From assembly GCA_964559355.1 (NCBI GenBank), contig CAZLHQ010000206.1:1-5071 (forward strand): a stretch of 5,071 nucleotides of DNA, in the 5' to 3' direction. The first letter of the stretch is position 1; every line of letters begins with the position of its first letter. The DNA comes from JAEUMD01 sp964559355 (GTDB taxonomy: Bacteria > Pseudomonadota > Alphaproteobacteria > Rhizobiales > Hyphomicrobiaceae). Under the pieces are notes generated by a model. That model saw nothing but the letters and a program-made list of their open reading frames with translations. It was not told where the DNA came from and ran no database searches. This document shows, in pieces, positions 1 through 4,726 of this stretch. The translations under genes and the position numbers were made by a program.

Positions 1-590
1 TCAAGATCAAGAATGAGATCGATCCGACGCTGACCTTCCGCCGCTCGTGCCGCGAGGGCATCTGCGGCTCCTGCTCCATGAACATCGATGGAACGAATGC
101 ACTGGCCTGCCTCAAGTCGATCGACGACGTGAAGGGTGCGGTGAAGATCTTTCCGTTGCCGCACATGCAGGTGATCAAGGACCTGGTGCCGGATCTGACC
201 AATTTCTACGCCCAGCACCGCTCGATCGAGCCTTGGCTGAAGACTGTTACGGCGCCGCCGCCGAAAGAGTGGAGGCAGTCGCGCGAGGACCGAGAGAAGC
301 TCGACGGACTCTACGAGTGCATTCTTTGCGCCTGCTGCTCGACCTCGTGCCCGAGCTACTGGTGGAATTCGGACCGCTATCTGGGGCCGGCGATCCTGCT
401 CCAGGCCTACCGCTGGGTCAACGATTCCAGAGATGAGGCCACCGGAGATCGGCTCGATAACCTCGAGGACCCATTCCGGCTGTATCGCTGCCACACGATC
501 ATGAATTGCGCCAAAGCCTGCCCCAAGGGCCTGTCGCCGGCCAAGGCCATCGCCGAGCTGAAAAAGCTGATGGTGGAGCGCCGCGTCTGA
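1..590 (+). CDS. sdhB: Succinate dehydrogenase iron-sulfur subunit (5'-truncated by window)
   Basis: This is the C-terminal 195 residues of SdhB; the frame begins at base 3 and ends at TGA 588-590. SdhB passes electrons from the flavin of SdhA through [2Fe-2S], [4Fe-4S] and [3Fe-4S] clusters to ubiquinone at the inner membrane (complex II, TCA cycle). Counting visible residues, the [2Fe-2S] ligands are C16, C21, C24 and C36 (SCREGICGSC, then ALAC). The motif CILCACCSTSCPSYWW supplies C106, C109 and C112 for [4Fe-4S] and C116 for [3Fe-4S]. CHTIMNCAKACP supplies C163 and C169 for [3Fe-4S] and C173 for [4Fe-4S]. The WW pair and the His after C163 match the known quinone-site region. All cluster ligands are present, so the gene looks functional. 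About 60-65 N-terminal residues lie upstream, presumably after sdhC-sdhD-sdhA. It is the last gene of its unit, since a terminator follows. Confidence 0.97.
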   Translation, partial: KIKNEIDPTLTFRRSCREGICGSCSMNIDGTNALACLKSIDDVKGAVKIFPLPHMQVIKDLVPDLTNFYAQHRSIEPWLKTVTAPPPKEWRQSREDREKLDGLYECILCACCSTSCPSYWWNSDRYLGPAILLQAYRWVNDSRDEATGDRLDNLEDPFRLYRCHTIMNCAKACPKGLSPAKAIAELKKLMVERRV

Positions 591-632
591 TCGGCAGCAG
601 ATCTGCTCGACCTGTCTGAAGGATGGATATGC

Positions 633-663
633 AAATCCCCGCAGGGCAACCCGCGGGGATTTT
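633..663 (+). terminator. Intrinsic terminator after sdhB
   Basis: A perfect 10-bp stem joins AAATCCCCGC (633-642) to GCGGGGATTT (653-662). An inner GGG/CCC pairing closes a tiny CAA loop and leaves one bulged A. A TTTT run covers 660-663. It lies 43 bp past the sdhB stop, as expected for the end of the sdh operon. The A-rich 5' flank could also let it work for minus-strand transcripts. Confidence 0.85.
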
Positions 664-702
664 GCGTATTGGCCGTGGACTTATCCCGTGCAGCGCTCCC
701 TG

Positions 703-744
703 AAAAGAGCAAGACCGGTGGCGCGTCTCGCAGCCACCGGTCTT
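703..744 (-). terminator. Intrinsic terminator for the minus-strand H1-like gene
   Basis: A perfect 12-bp inverted repeat pairs AAGACCGGTGGC (711-722) with GCCACCGGTCTT (733-744) around a 10-nt loop. Read on the minus strand, the stem is followed by GCTCTTTT (the T run is the AAAA at 703-706). It therefore fits termination of the gene ending at 817. It faces the sdhB terminator in a convergent arrangement. Confidence 0.75.
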
Positions 745-754
745 GGATCGAAGG

Positions 755-772
755 GGCGGTCTCAAGACCGCC
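755..772. other. Short perfect hairpin between the H1-like gene and its terminator
   Basis: GGCGGTC (755-761) pairs with GACCGCC (766-772) around a 4-nt TCAA loop. No T run follows on either strand, so it is not a convincing terminator on its own. In the H1-like transcript it would be a 3'-UTR stem just upstream of the 12-bp terminator, where it might protect the RNA end (inference). Confidence 0.45.
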
Positions 773-816
773 GGTCACGCCCCAGGTGCCCAGCCCGGAG
801 CGATGGGCCCGGCGTC

Positions 817-1026
817 TTAGGCGGCCTTCTTCTTGCGAGCAGCCGCCTTCTTCGCAGGCGCGCGCTTCTTGGCGGCCGGCTTCTTGGCAGCGGCCTTGCG
901 AGCCGTCGTCTTGCGGGCGGTGGCCTTCTTGGCCGGAGCGCGCTTGGCAGCCGCAGCCTTACGGGCGGCGGGCTTCTTGGCGGCGGGCTTCTTCGCAGTG
1001 GTCTTCTTTGCAGCAGTCTTGGTCAT
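817..1026 (-). CDS. Histone-H1-like Lys/Ala-rich DNA-binding protein
   Basis: The 69-residue protein runs from ATG 1026-1024 to TAA 819-817. By my count it has 28 Ala, 22 Lys, 6 Arg, 5 Pro, 7 Thr and no acidic, aromatic or cysteine residues. It is built from degenerate tetrads such as AAKK, PAKK, AARK and TARK. This matches the disordered tail of eukaryotic H1 and bacterial H1-like proteins (AlgP C-terminus, chlamydial Hc2, small rhizobial H1-like proteins), which bind and condense DNA without sequence specificity. There is no globular domain, so it would act as a nucleoid-associated tail protein. The start is chosen because the repeats begin right after it and a purine-rich GGGAGAGAG stretch lies about 5-13 nt upstream; a longer frame extends to 1272 but its extra N-terminus looks non-coding. 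It is monocistronic, convergent with sdhB. An RNA-binding role or a misread low-complexity frame is possible but less likely. Confidence 0.85.
   Translation of the reverse strand: MTKTAAKKTTAKKPAAKKPAARKAAAAKRAPAKKATARKTTARKAAAKKPAAKKRAPAKKAAARKKKAA
864..990. repeat. Degenerate tandem coding repeats inside the H1-like gene
   Basis: The plus strand carries repeated units, for example GCTTCTTGGCGGC at 864-876 and again at 972-984, with GGCTTCTTGGC at 878-888 and a partial copy near 986-990. They encode the AAKK/PAKK tetrads. The period is a multiple of three, so slippage or unequal recombination would change protein length without shifting frame. This is a coding repeat, not a CRISPR array. 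Confidence 0.7.
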
Positions 1027-1050
1027 GGTTCTCTCTCTCCCTCTAAGGTT

Positions 1051-1068
1051 CGAATCAGTCGAATCAGT
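1051..1068. repeat. 9-bp tandem repeat with two GANTC sites upstream of the H1-like gene
   Basis: CGAATCAGT occurs twice back to back (1051-1059 and 1060-1068), and the array is flanked by GTTCGAA (1048-1054) and TTCGAAC (1068-1074). It lies 25-42 bp upstream of the H1-like start codon, so it sits in the 5' leader or core promoter. Each unit contains GAATC, a GANTC site recognised by the alphaproteobacterial methyltransferase CcrM. A regulatory role is inferred. Confidence 0.55.
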
Positions 1069-1105
1069 TCGAACAAAAAAATCATGTGCAAGTTCGAGCT
1101 TTTTG

Positions 1106-1135
1106 TTGACATTGAAAATGCGTAACACCTGCATT
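1106..1135 (+). promoter_or_regulatory. Possible sigma-70-type promoter reading into the intergenic region
   Basis: TTGACA at 1106-1111 is an exact -35 consensus in an AT-rich patch. The best -10 at normal spacing is TGCATT at 1130-1135 (18-bp spacer), which matches TATAAT at only 3 of 6 positions. If active it would drive a rightward transcript, either an RNA of its own or a long leader of the ArsC-like gene. The weak -10 keeps confidence low. Confidence 0.25.
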
Positions 1136-1624
1136 TTTTGCCTCATGGGATGAGAAGTGTTGCGCGATCGCATCGATTTTTCCCATTTTCGACCGTTTCG
1201 ACATTGCGAGGCTGCATTGCGAAGGTGCGAAAAGTTCAAATCGAAATTGTCAGCGGCGATCAATTCACGCACGTTCGATCTGCTTTTTTGAAAAAAATCA
1301 GCGACGGTGTCGACCGCTCAATGCAACTGAATTGAGTAGCCGTGACGGTGCGCGCGTCGCCGTCGAAATCGAGGTCGACGTCTTTGATAATGGCAGCGAC
1401 GATATTCGATGTCGGTACGCACATAGGCAGTGAGCAAGTGCAAAACTGTCGATTTAGATCGACCGGCCTTCGGGCTGCCGCATTTCGCCTCGAGTGAGCG
1501 GCCCCGACAATTTTTCGACACGTCGCGAACTGGCCAAGTGGAGGTCGCGAGTTGCGCAAATCCGGCGCATTCCGCGCTTGCTCTCGTGCTGAGCACGGCC
1601 CGTCGTCCACATTCGCCGCGCTCT

Positions 1625-1640
1625 TGTCATCACCGTGACA
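1625..1640. promoter_or_regulatory. Dyad TGTCA-N6-TGACA, possible operator
   Basis: The inverted repeat TGTCA (1625-1629) and TGACA (1636-1640) lies about 110 bp upstream of the ArsC-like start, a plausible place for a repressor or activator site. No specific regulator can be named, and a 5-bp half-site can occur by chance. Confidence 0.25.
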
Positions 1641-1738
1641 CGCATGACGGGTTAATCGGCGGCCACCGACGGGCGAGGGGAAACGCAGCGCTTTGAAACG
1701 GGCGCCTCGCCGAGAAAAAAGACTATTGGACCGGAATC

Positions 1739-1742
1739 GGAG
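1739..1742 (+). promoter_or_regulatory. Ribosome-binding site that supports a TTG start
   Basis: GGAG at 1739-1742 stands 6 nt before TTG 1749-1751, which is ideal Shine-Dalgarno spacing. No ATG or GTG with a comparable site is nearby. The protein starting at this TTG (MRNILVLC) begins exactly at the first beta-strand expected of the family. Confidence 0.65.
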
Positions 1743-1748
1743 CCGACA

Positions 1749-2276
1749 TTGAGAAACATCCTGGTTTTGTGCAAATCGAATTCAGCAACCTCGCTCATGG
1801 TCGAAACTTTGATCAATGGGCAGGCGCATGGCCGCTGGCGTGCTTTCAGCGCCGGTTCGCACCCGGCAACCGTCATGAATCCGTATACCGCTGCCGTTTT
1901 GAAGGAGCATTTCCAGACGCACGGCGGCGCCAAGAGTTCGGCTGAGCAGTCCCTCAAGGGGCTGCGTCCCAAGAACTGGCGTAATTTCGAGGGCGCCGAT
2001 GCGCCGCGTTTCGAAATCGTGCTGACAGTCAGCGAAGACGTTTCGTGGGAAGAAATGCCGGTGTGGAATGGCGTTCCACGGCTTTTGCACTGGGCGCTGC
2101 CCGATCCGCTGGCCGTGGCGTGCACGCCCAGCGAGAGGGCCGGCGTATTCGCGGCGGTGTTGGCGCTAGCCGGTGCCAAGGTCGACGCCTTCCTGGCGGA
2201 AGAAGCCCAAGCCATGCGCGTGTCGCACGGTGCCAACGACAATCGCTCGAGCCCTATGCGCCGCGTCGGCACCTGA
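1749..2276 (+). CDS. ArsC/low-molecular-weight phosphatase-fold protein, probable pseudoenzyme
   Basis: The 175-residue protein starts at TTG and ends at TGA 2274-2276. Its layout is that of thioredoxin-coupled arsenate reductases: first strand and P-loop (NILVLCKSNSATS), FSAGS at 33-37, LRPKNWRNFEG at 72-82, the TV(C)-to-PVW segment at 93-106, and HWALPDP at 114-120. In the family the P-loop is C-x5-R-S. Here Cys8 is followed at position 14 by Thr, not Arg. The two further redox cysteines (TVCDNA...ACPVW in relatives) are Ser95 and Met103. Asp119-Pro120, Asn11 and Ser15 remain. Only Cys8 and Cys125 are left, so classical phosphatase or arsenate-reductase chemistry is unlikely; oxyanion sensing or scaffolding is possible. 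It is longer than the usual 130-150 residues, with an enlarged loop at about 56-72 and a polar tail after residue 152. It stands alone, with no ars genes visible. Confidence 0.8.
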   Translation: MRNILVLCKSNSATSLMVETLINGQAHGRWRAFSAGSHPATVMNPYTAAVLKEHFQTHGGAKSSAEQSLKGLRPKNWRNFEGADAPRFEIVLTVSEDVSWEEMPVWNGVPRLLHWALPDPLAVACTPSERAGVFAAVLALAGAKVDAFLAEEAQAMRVSHGANDNRSSPMRRVGT

Positions 2277-2349
2277 GGCGACACACCGAACTGCCTTCGC
2301 GACGAGATGTCGGGCGTCCGTCGATTGGCAGCAGGTCTGAGAATGAAGT

Positions 2350-2380
2350 AGGCGCCGGCCTCGCTATGAGACCGGCGCCT
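2350..2380. terminator. Hairpin between convergent ArsC-like and GNAT genes
   Basis: A perfect 9-bp stem pairs AGGCGCCGG (2350-2358) with CCGGCGCCT (2372-2380). CTC/GAG inside the loop (2360-2362 with 2368-2370) extends it past one C-A mismatch. On the plus strand TCGTTT follows; on the minus strand the tail is only moderately T-rich. The position, 74 bp after one stop and 31 bp after the other, suits a shared bidirectional terminator. Confidence 0.65.
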
Positions 2381-2410
2381 TCGTTTGATCTGGTTGCCAG
2401 ATGTGCCGGC

Positions 2411-2986
2411 TCAAGCGGCGTGGGCGATGCGGGCTTGCAGGTTGAGCACCGCCAGCATGTAGCCGACGCGATCTTCGACCGCCTCCGCGAGGATCGAGAA
2501 GTAGTTGGGATCCTGCGGCACGATCTCGCCGATCACCTCGCCATACTCGAAGCGCAAATCCGCCTCGTGTTTGCGGGCGACGGCCTGCATCTTACTGTTT
2601 TCGGCCAAGCAGCTCATGTAGAGCAGGTGGACGCCCCGATTGCGGGCCGACCGGATGACGCGACCCATCAGCTCGGTGCCGATGCCTTTCTCCTGGTAGG
2701 CCTTCTCGACGGAGAACGCCGCCTCCGCCTCATGGCCCCAGACGTCGCCGAGCTTGCGCAATTCGGCAGCGCCGCGCATCTCGCCATCGACGAAGTAGCC
2801 ATAAACGATGCTGCCCATCTCGGACATGCGGCTTGCATAATCCTCGATAAAGGCGTCGGAGACGCCGTGGGCAAAGCGCATCCGCCTGGTTTCTTTGTCC
2901 AATCGCAACAGATGATCGCGGAAACGGTCGGTCTCCGTGGGCCACAGCTTGCGAATCGTTCCGCCCAAGATTCGGTTCTCGCTCAT
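2411..2986 (-). CDS. GNAT-family N-acetyltransferase
   Basis: The 191-residue protein runs from ATG 2986-2984 to TGA 2413-2411. It has a single GNAT fold, which moves the acetyl group of acetyl-CoA to an amine in the cytoplasm. Evidence is the N-terminal IRKLWPTETDRFRDHLLRL segment (11-29), where relatives have IRP..D...L..F...L. The strand-turn-strand at 60-78 (IVYGYFVDGEMRGAAEL) follows. Motif A is VEKAYQEKGIGTELM (93-107), with the pyrophosphate-binding Q98-x-x-G101-x-G103. The late segment LAENSKMQAVARKHEA (127-142) carries the usual Asn130. The N-terminal part resembles the GNAT domain of Pat-type protein acetyltransferases, but the large CoA-ligase-like portion is missing and the substrate cannot be told. 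It is monocistronic, convergent with the ArsC-like gene and divergent from zapE. An upstream in-frame ATG at 3025 would add 13 residues but lacks the strong RBS. Confidence 0.9.
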   Translation of the reverse strand: MSENRILGGTIRKLWPTETDRFRDHLLRLDKETRRMRFAHGVSDAFIEDYASRMSEMGSIVYGYFVDGEMRGAAELRKLGDVWGHEAEAAFSVEKAYQEKGIGTELMGRVIRSARNRGVHLLYMSCLAENSKMQAVARKHEADLRFEYGEVIGEIVPQDPNYFSILAEAVEDRVGYMLAVLNLQARIAHAA

Positions 2987-2992
2987 GATGAA

Positions 2993-2997
2993 CCTCC
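2993..2997 (-). promoter_or_regulatory. Shine-Dalgarno GGAGG fixing the acetyltransferase start
   Basis: On the minus strand GGAGG (CCTCC at 2993-2997) lies 6 nt before ATG 2986-2984. This selects MSENRIL as the true N-terminus over the in-frame ATG at 3025. Confidence 0.8.
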
Positions 2998-3042
2998 ACT
3001 CTGGTCCTCTAGAAGTGGAACCCATTCCTTTGTTCGCGAGTT

Positions 3043-3055
3043 GGAACGGTGTTCC
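3043..3055. promoter_or_regulatory. Dyad GGAAC-GGT-GTTCC upstream of the GNAT gene
   Basis: A 5-bp inverted repeat with a 3-nt centre lies 57-69 bp upstream of the acetyltransferase start. It could be an operator half-pair or an RNA hairpin in its leader. It is short, and no regulator family can be assigned. Confidence 0.25.
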
Positions 3056-3230
3056 GATGTCGCCGACAGAGTGCGATGCAACTCGTTGCCGACAACCTCA
3101 TACTGCATTGCACAATACGACAGATAGGTGGCAGATATTTATTTTTTAACAAAGGACTGCTCGTCTTGCGCGCGACCAGATGCTGCACTGCCACATGCAT
3201 CAGTGAGAGGAGTAACGCCGTTGTCGGACG

Positions 3231-3269
3231 AACCCGACCTTCGATTGGCTGGAGTTTGCGGGGTTTTTT
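3231..3269 (+). terminator. Possible weak terminator or attenuator ahead of zapE
   Basis: AACCCG (3231-3236) can pair with CGGG(G)TT (3259-3265) with one bulged G, followed by a T6 run (3264-3269), 57 bp before the zapE start. The loop is long (22 nt), so the hairpin is weak. No plus-strand gene lies just upstream, so if real it would act on the zapE leader. The T6 run is unusual in this GC-rich DNA. Confidence 0.25.
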
Positions 3270-3325
3270 GGCGATGAGGAGAAGCGCCGCCGGCTGCAAC
3301 GGGTCTTGAGGAATACCGAATCGGC

Positions 3326-4483
3326 ATGGCTGCGTTGCAGATTGTGGGGCCAGGAATGGGCGTCGGAGTTCGCGATCGCTACGAAAAAATGGTCTCCGCA
3401 GGCGAGATCGAGCCTGATTCGGCGCAACGCGCGGCCGCTGATCGGTTCGATCGGCTGGTCGCCGAGCTGGCAGCCTGGGCGCCGGGTGGGCGCGGGCTGC
3501 TGTCGCGCTTTCAGCGCAAGTCGCCGGTCTCCCCGCGCGGCGTCTACCTTCATGGCGGTGTCGGCCGCGGCAAGACCATGCTGATGGACCTGTTCTTCGA
3601 GGCCGCGCCCTTCCAACCCAAGCGCCGCCGCCATTTCCACGAGTTCATGGCCGAAGCGCATGAGCGGATCGCGGTGGCCCGGCGCACCCACGACGGCGAT
3701 CCAATTCCGCATGTGGCGCACCAGCTGGTCGGCTCGCCCGGCCTGCTGTGCTTCGACGAGCTTCATGTCACCGATATTGCCGACGCAATGATCCTGGGAC
3801 GCTTCTTCAAGGTGGTGTTCGAGCGCCAGGTGGTGATCGTGGCCACCTCCAACGCGATGCCGCACGAGCTTTACCGGCACGGGCTCAACCGACAACTCTT
3901 CCTGCCCTTCATCGATCTGATCGAGGACGACATGGACGTCGTCGAGCTGGCGGCGGCTAAAGATTTCCGGCTCGACAAGATCGCCGGCCAGCAACTCTTT
4001 TTCGTTCCCGCCGATGCCGGGGCACGCGCCGCGCTCGATCGCCATTGGGACCGCCTGAGTGGCCACCACCGGCCGCAGCCGGGCATTATCGAGGTCAAGG
4101 GGCGCAAGGTGCGGGTGCCGGCCTCAGCCCCGGCCGCGGGCGTGGCGCGGTTTCATTTTTCCGATCTGTGCGAGCAGCCGCTTGGGCCCGGTGATTATCT
4201 GGCCATCGCGCATACCTATCATACGGTGCTGATCGACGAGATTCCGGTGATGGGACCGGCGCGGCGCGATCATGCCCGGCGCTTCATCAACATGATCGAC
4301 ACGTTCTACGACAACGGCGTGTGCCTGATCGCGTCGGCCGAGGCTCAACCCGACGCGCTTTATGTCAGCGGCGCGGGGGCAGACCTGTTCACCCGCACGG
4401 CCTCGCGTTTGACCGATATGCGCAGCGAGGACTATGTCGCCCATCGCATCGAGCGCGCCAATCGCGTCTCGCAAGTGATCTGA
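3326..4483 (+). CDS. zapE: Cell division protein ZapE / AFG1-family ATPase
   Basis: The 385-residue protein ends at TGA 4481-4483. It belongs to the AFG1 (LACE1) AAA-type ATPases. Bacterial ZapE interacts with FtsZ during Z-ring constriction; the mitochondrial relative works in inner-membrane protein quality control. Walker A is GGVGRGKT (77-84), followed by the family's MLMDLFF. HFHEFMAEAHERI is at 103-115. Walker B is LLCFDE (140-145), then LHVTDIADAMILGRFF. The sensor-1 segment is VATSN (172-176), and LNRQLFLPFI (187-196) carries the probable arginine finger R189. The C-terminal signature RTASRL (357-362) is followed by a serine and tyrosine as in relatives. All are intact and the length is normal, so it should be active. 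The start is uncertain: ATG 3326 has GAGGA 13 nt upstream, while in-frame ATG 3356 (MGVGVRDRYEKM) has GGGG 6 nt upstream. The neighbour mdh follows on the same strand after 243 bp. Confidence 0.95.
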   Translation: MAALQIVGPGMGVGVRDRYEKMVSAGEIEPDSAQRAAADRFDRLVAELAAWAPGGRGLLSRFQRKSPVSPRGVYLHGGVGRGKTMLMDLFFEAAPFQPKRRRHFHEFMAEAHERIAVARRTHDGDPIPHVAHQLVGSPGLLCFDELHVTDIADAMILGRFFKVVFERQVVIVATSNAMPHELYRHGLNRQLFLPFIDLIEDDMDVVELAAAKDFRLDKIAGQQLFFVPADAGARAALDRHWDRLSGHHRPQPGIIEVKGRKVRVPASAPAAGVARFHFSDLCEQPLGPGDYLAIAHTYHTVLIDEIPVMGPARRDHARRFINMIDTFYDNGVCLIASAEAQPDALYVSGAGADLFTRTASRLTDMRSEDYVAHRIERANRVSQVI

Positions 4484-4508
4484 TCCCAATCGATCGCACG
4501 GCGGTTGC

Positions 4509-4576
4509 GCGGGGTCCGCGCCGGGTCCGTCGAACCCCGCACGGCAGCGAGACTTTCGTTCGATTTGCGGGGCTTT
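4509..4576 (+). promoter_or_regulatory. Three mutually exclusive pairing segments in the zapE-mdh gap
   Basis: Segment 1 GCGGGGT (4509-4515) pairs perfectly with segment 2 ACCCCGC (4534-4540). Bases CCCCGCA (4535-4541), overlapping segment 2, pair perfectly with segment 3 TGCGGGG (4566-4572), which is followed by CTTTCCCTT. Segment 2 cannot join both. The second hairpin is probably the zapE terminator (weak T tail). The first would then be an alternative fold, as in attenuators, although no ligand site or leader peptide was seen. GGGTCCG also repeats directly at 4512-4518 and 4523-4529. Confidence 0.45.
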
Positions 4577-4579
4577 CCC

Positions 4580-4608
4580 TTGAGCGCTTGCTGGTTTCGG
4601 GCTAACCA
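4580..4608 (+). promoter_or_regulatory. Weak candidate promoter for mdh
   Basis: TTGAGC (4580-4585) followed after 17 bp by TAACCA (4603-4608) gives a sigma-70-like arrangement just downstream of the putative zapE terminator, about 120 bp before mdh. The -35 matches 4 of 6 and the -10 is poor. Part of the -10 also forms TGGTT/AACCA (4592-4596, 4604-4608). Confidence 0.2.
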
Positions 4609-4726
4609 ACCCGCGCGAGGATGTCGCAGGACATTTCAATCGCTCAATATCCGGGCCGACGCCGCGCTCCGGTGCGCGCCGCCCGCGACCCCCACCAGGA
4701 TTTCACAGCACGGGAGACAGAATCCT

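Larger units (their letters stand above)
1027..1748. other. 722-bp intergenic region between divergent genes, no convincing gene
   Basis: This stretch separates the minus-strand H1-like gene from the plus-strand ArsC-like gene and must hold both promoters. Bases 1061-1130 are AT-rich (25 G/C of 70 by my count) against a GC-rich background. The tetranucleotide TCGA is very frequent between about 1150 and 1530 (14 copies by my count). Small structures include CTCAT/ATGAG at 1142-1154 and a T6-G-A7 dyad at 1284-1297. There is also a UUCG tetraloop stem at 1464-1477 and a TGTCA-N6-TGACA dyad at 1625-1640. Open frames in both directions lack family signatures and ribosome-binding sites. A long leader, an sRNA or decayed gene remains are all possible. 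Confidence 0.6.
2987..3325. other. 339-bp divergent intergenic region between GNAT gene and zapE
   Basis: Both genes read outward from this region, so it should hold two promoters. Visible are the GGAAC/GTTCC dyad at 3043-3055 and an AT-rich patch at 3133-3153 (19 of 21 A/T by my count). A C-run/G-run pair with a T6 tail lies at 3231-3269. No -35/-10 pair at standard spacing stands out on either strand. Reading frames crossing it show no family signature. The AT patch is the likeliest promoter core, for either direction. Confidence 0.5.

Noticed and set aside
833..1020. Repeated CTTCTTGGC units as a CRISPR or satellite array
   Set aside because: Spacing is irregular and in frame with AAKK/PAKK tetrads of the H1-like protein; there are no unique spacers.
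1047..1056. GGTTCGAATC resembling a tRNA T-loop
   Set aside because: The 5-bp T-stem does not form, and no acceptor, anticodon or D arm is present around it; the motif belongs to the 9-bp repeat array.
1280..1302. T6-G-A7 dyad as an intrinsic terminator
   Set aside because: The stem is only A-T pairs with a single-base loop, and no GC-rich stem or trailing T run exists on either strand.
1138..1335. 65-codon plus-strand frame in the intergenic region
   Set aside because: No Shine-Dalgarno, no conserved motif, atypical composition and AT-rich surroundings.
2045..3127. 360-codon plus-strand open frame overlapping the ArsC-like gene and antisense to the GNAT gene
   Set aside because: It is a high-GC shadow: it overlaps two well-supported genes, has no family motif, and its sequence follows the third-position bias of the GNAT gene read in reverse.
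3228..3330. Protein-like string (DWLEFAGFF...EEKRRRLQRVL) in another plus frame just before zapE
   Set aside because: It has no start codon after the upstream stop at 3213 except a late TTG, and it runs out of frame into zapE, whose coding is certain. At most it is a remnant; no family was recognised.
3200..4069. 289-codon minus-strand open frame antisense to zapE
   Set aside because: The plus strand carries every AFG1-family motif over the same bases; the antisense product has no recognisable domain and no ribosome site.
4124..4639. 171-codon minus-strand open frame across the zapE end and the zapE-mdh gap
   Set aside because: Mostly antisense to conserved zapE sequence, Arg/Pro/Ala-rich and without domain signal.
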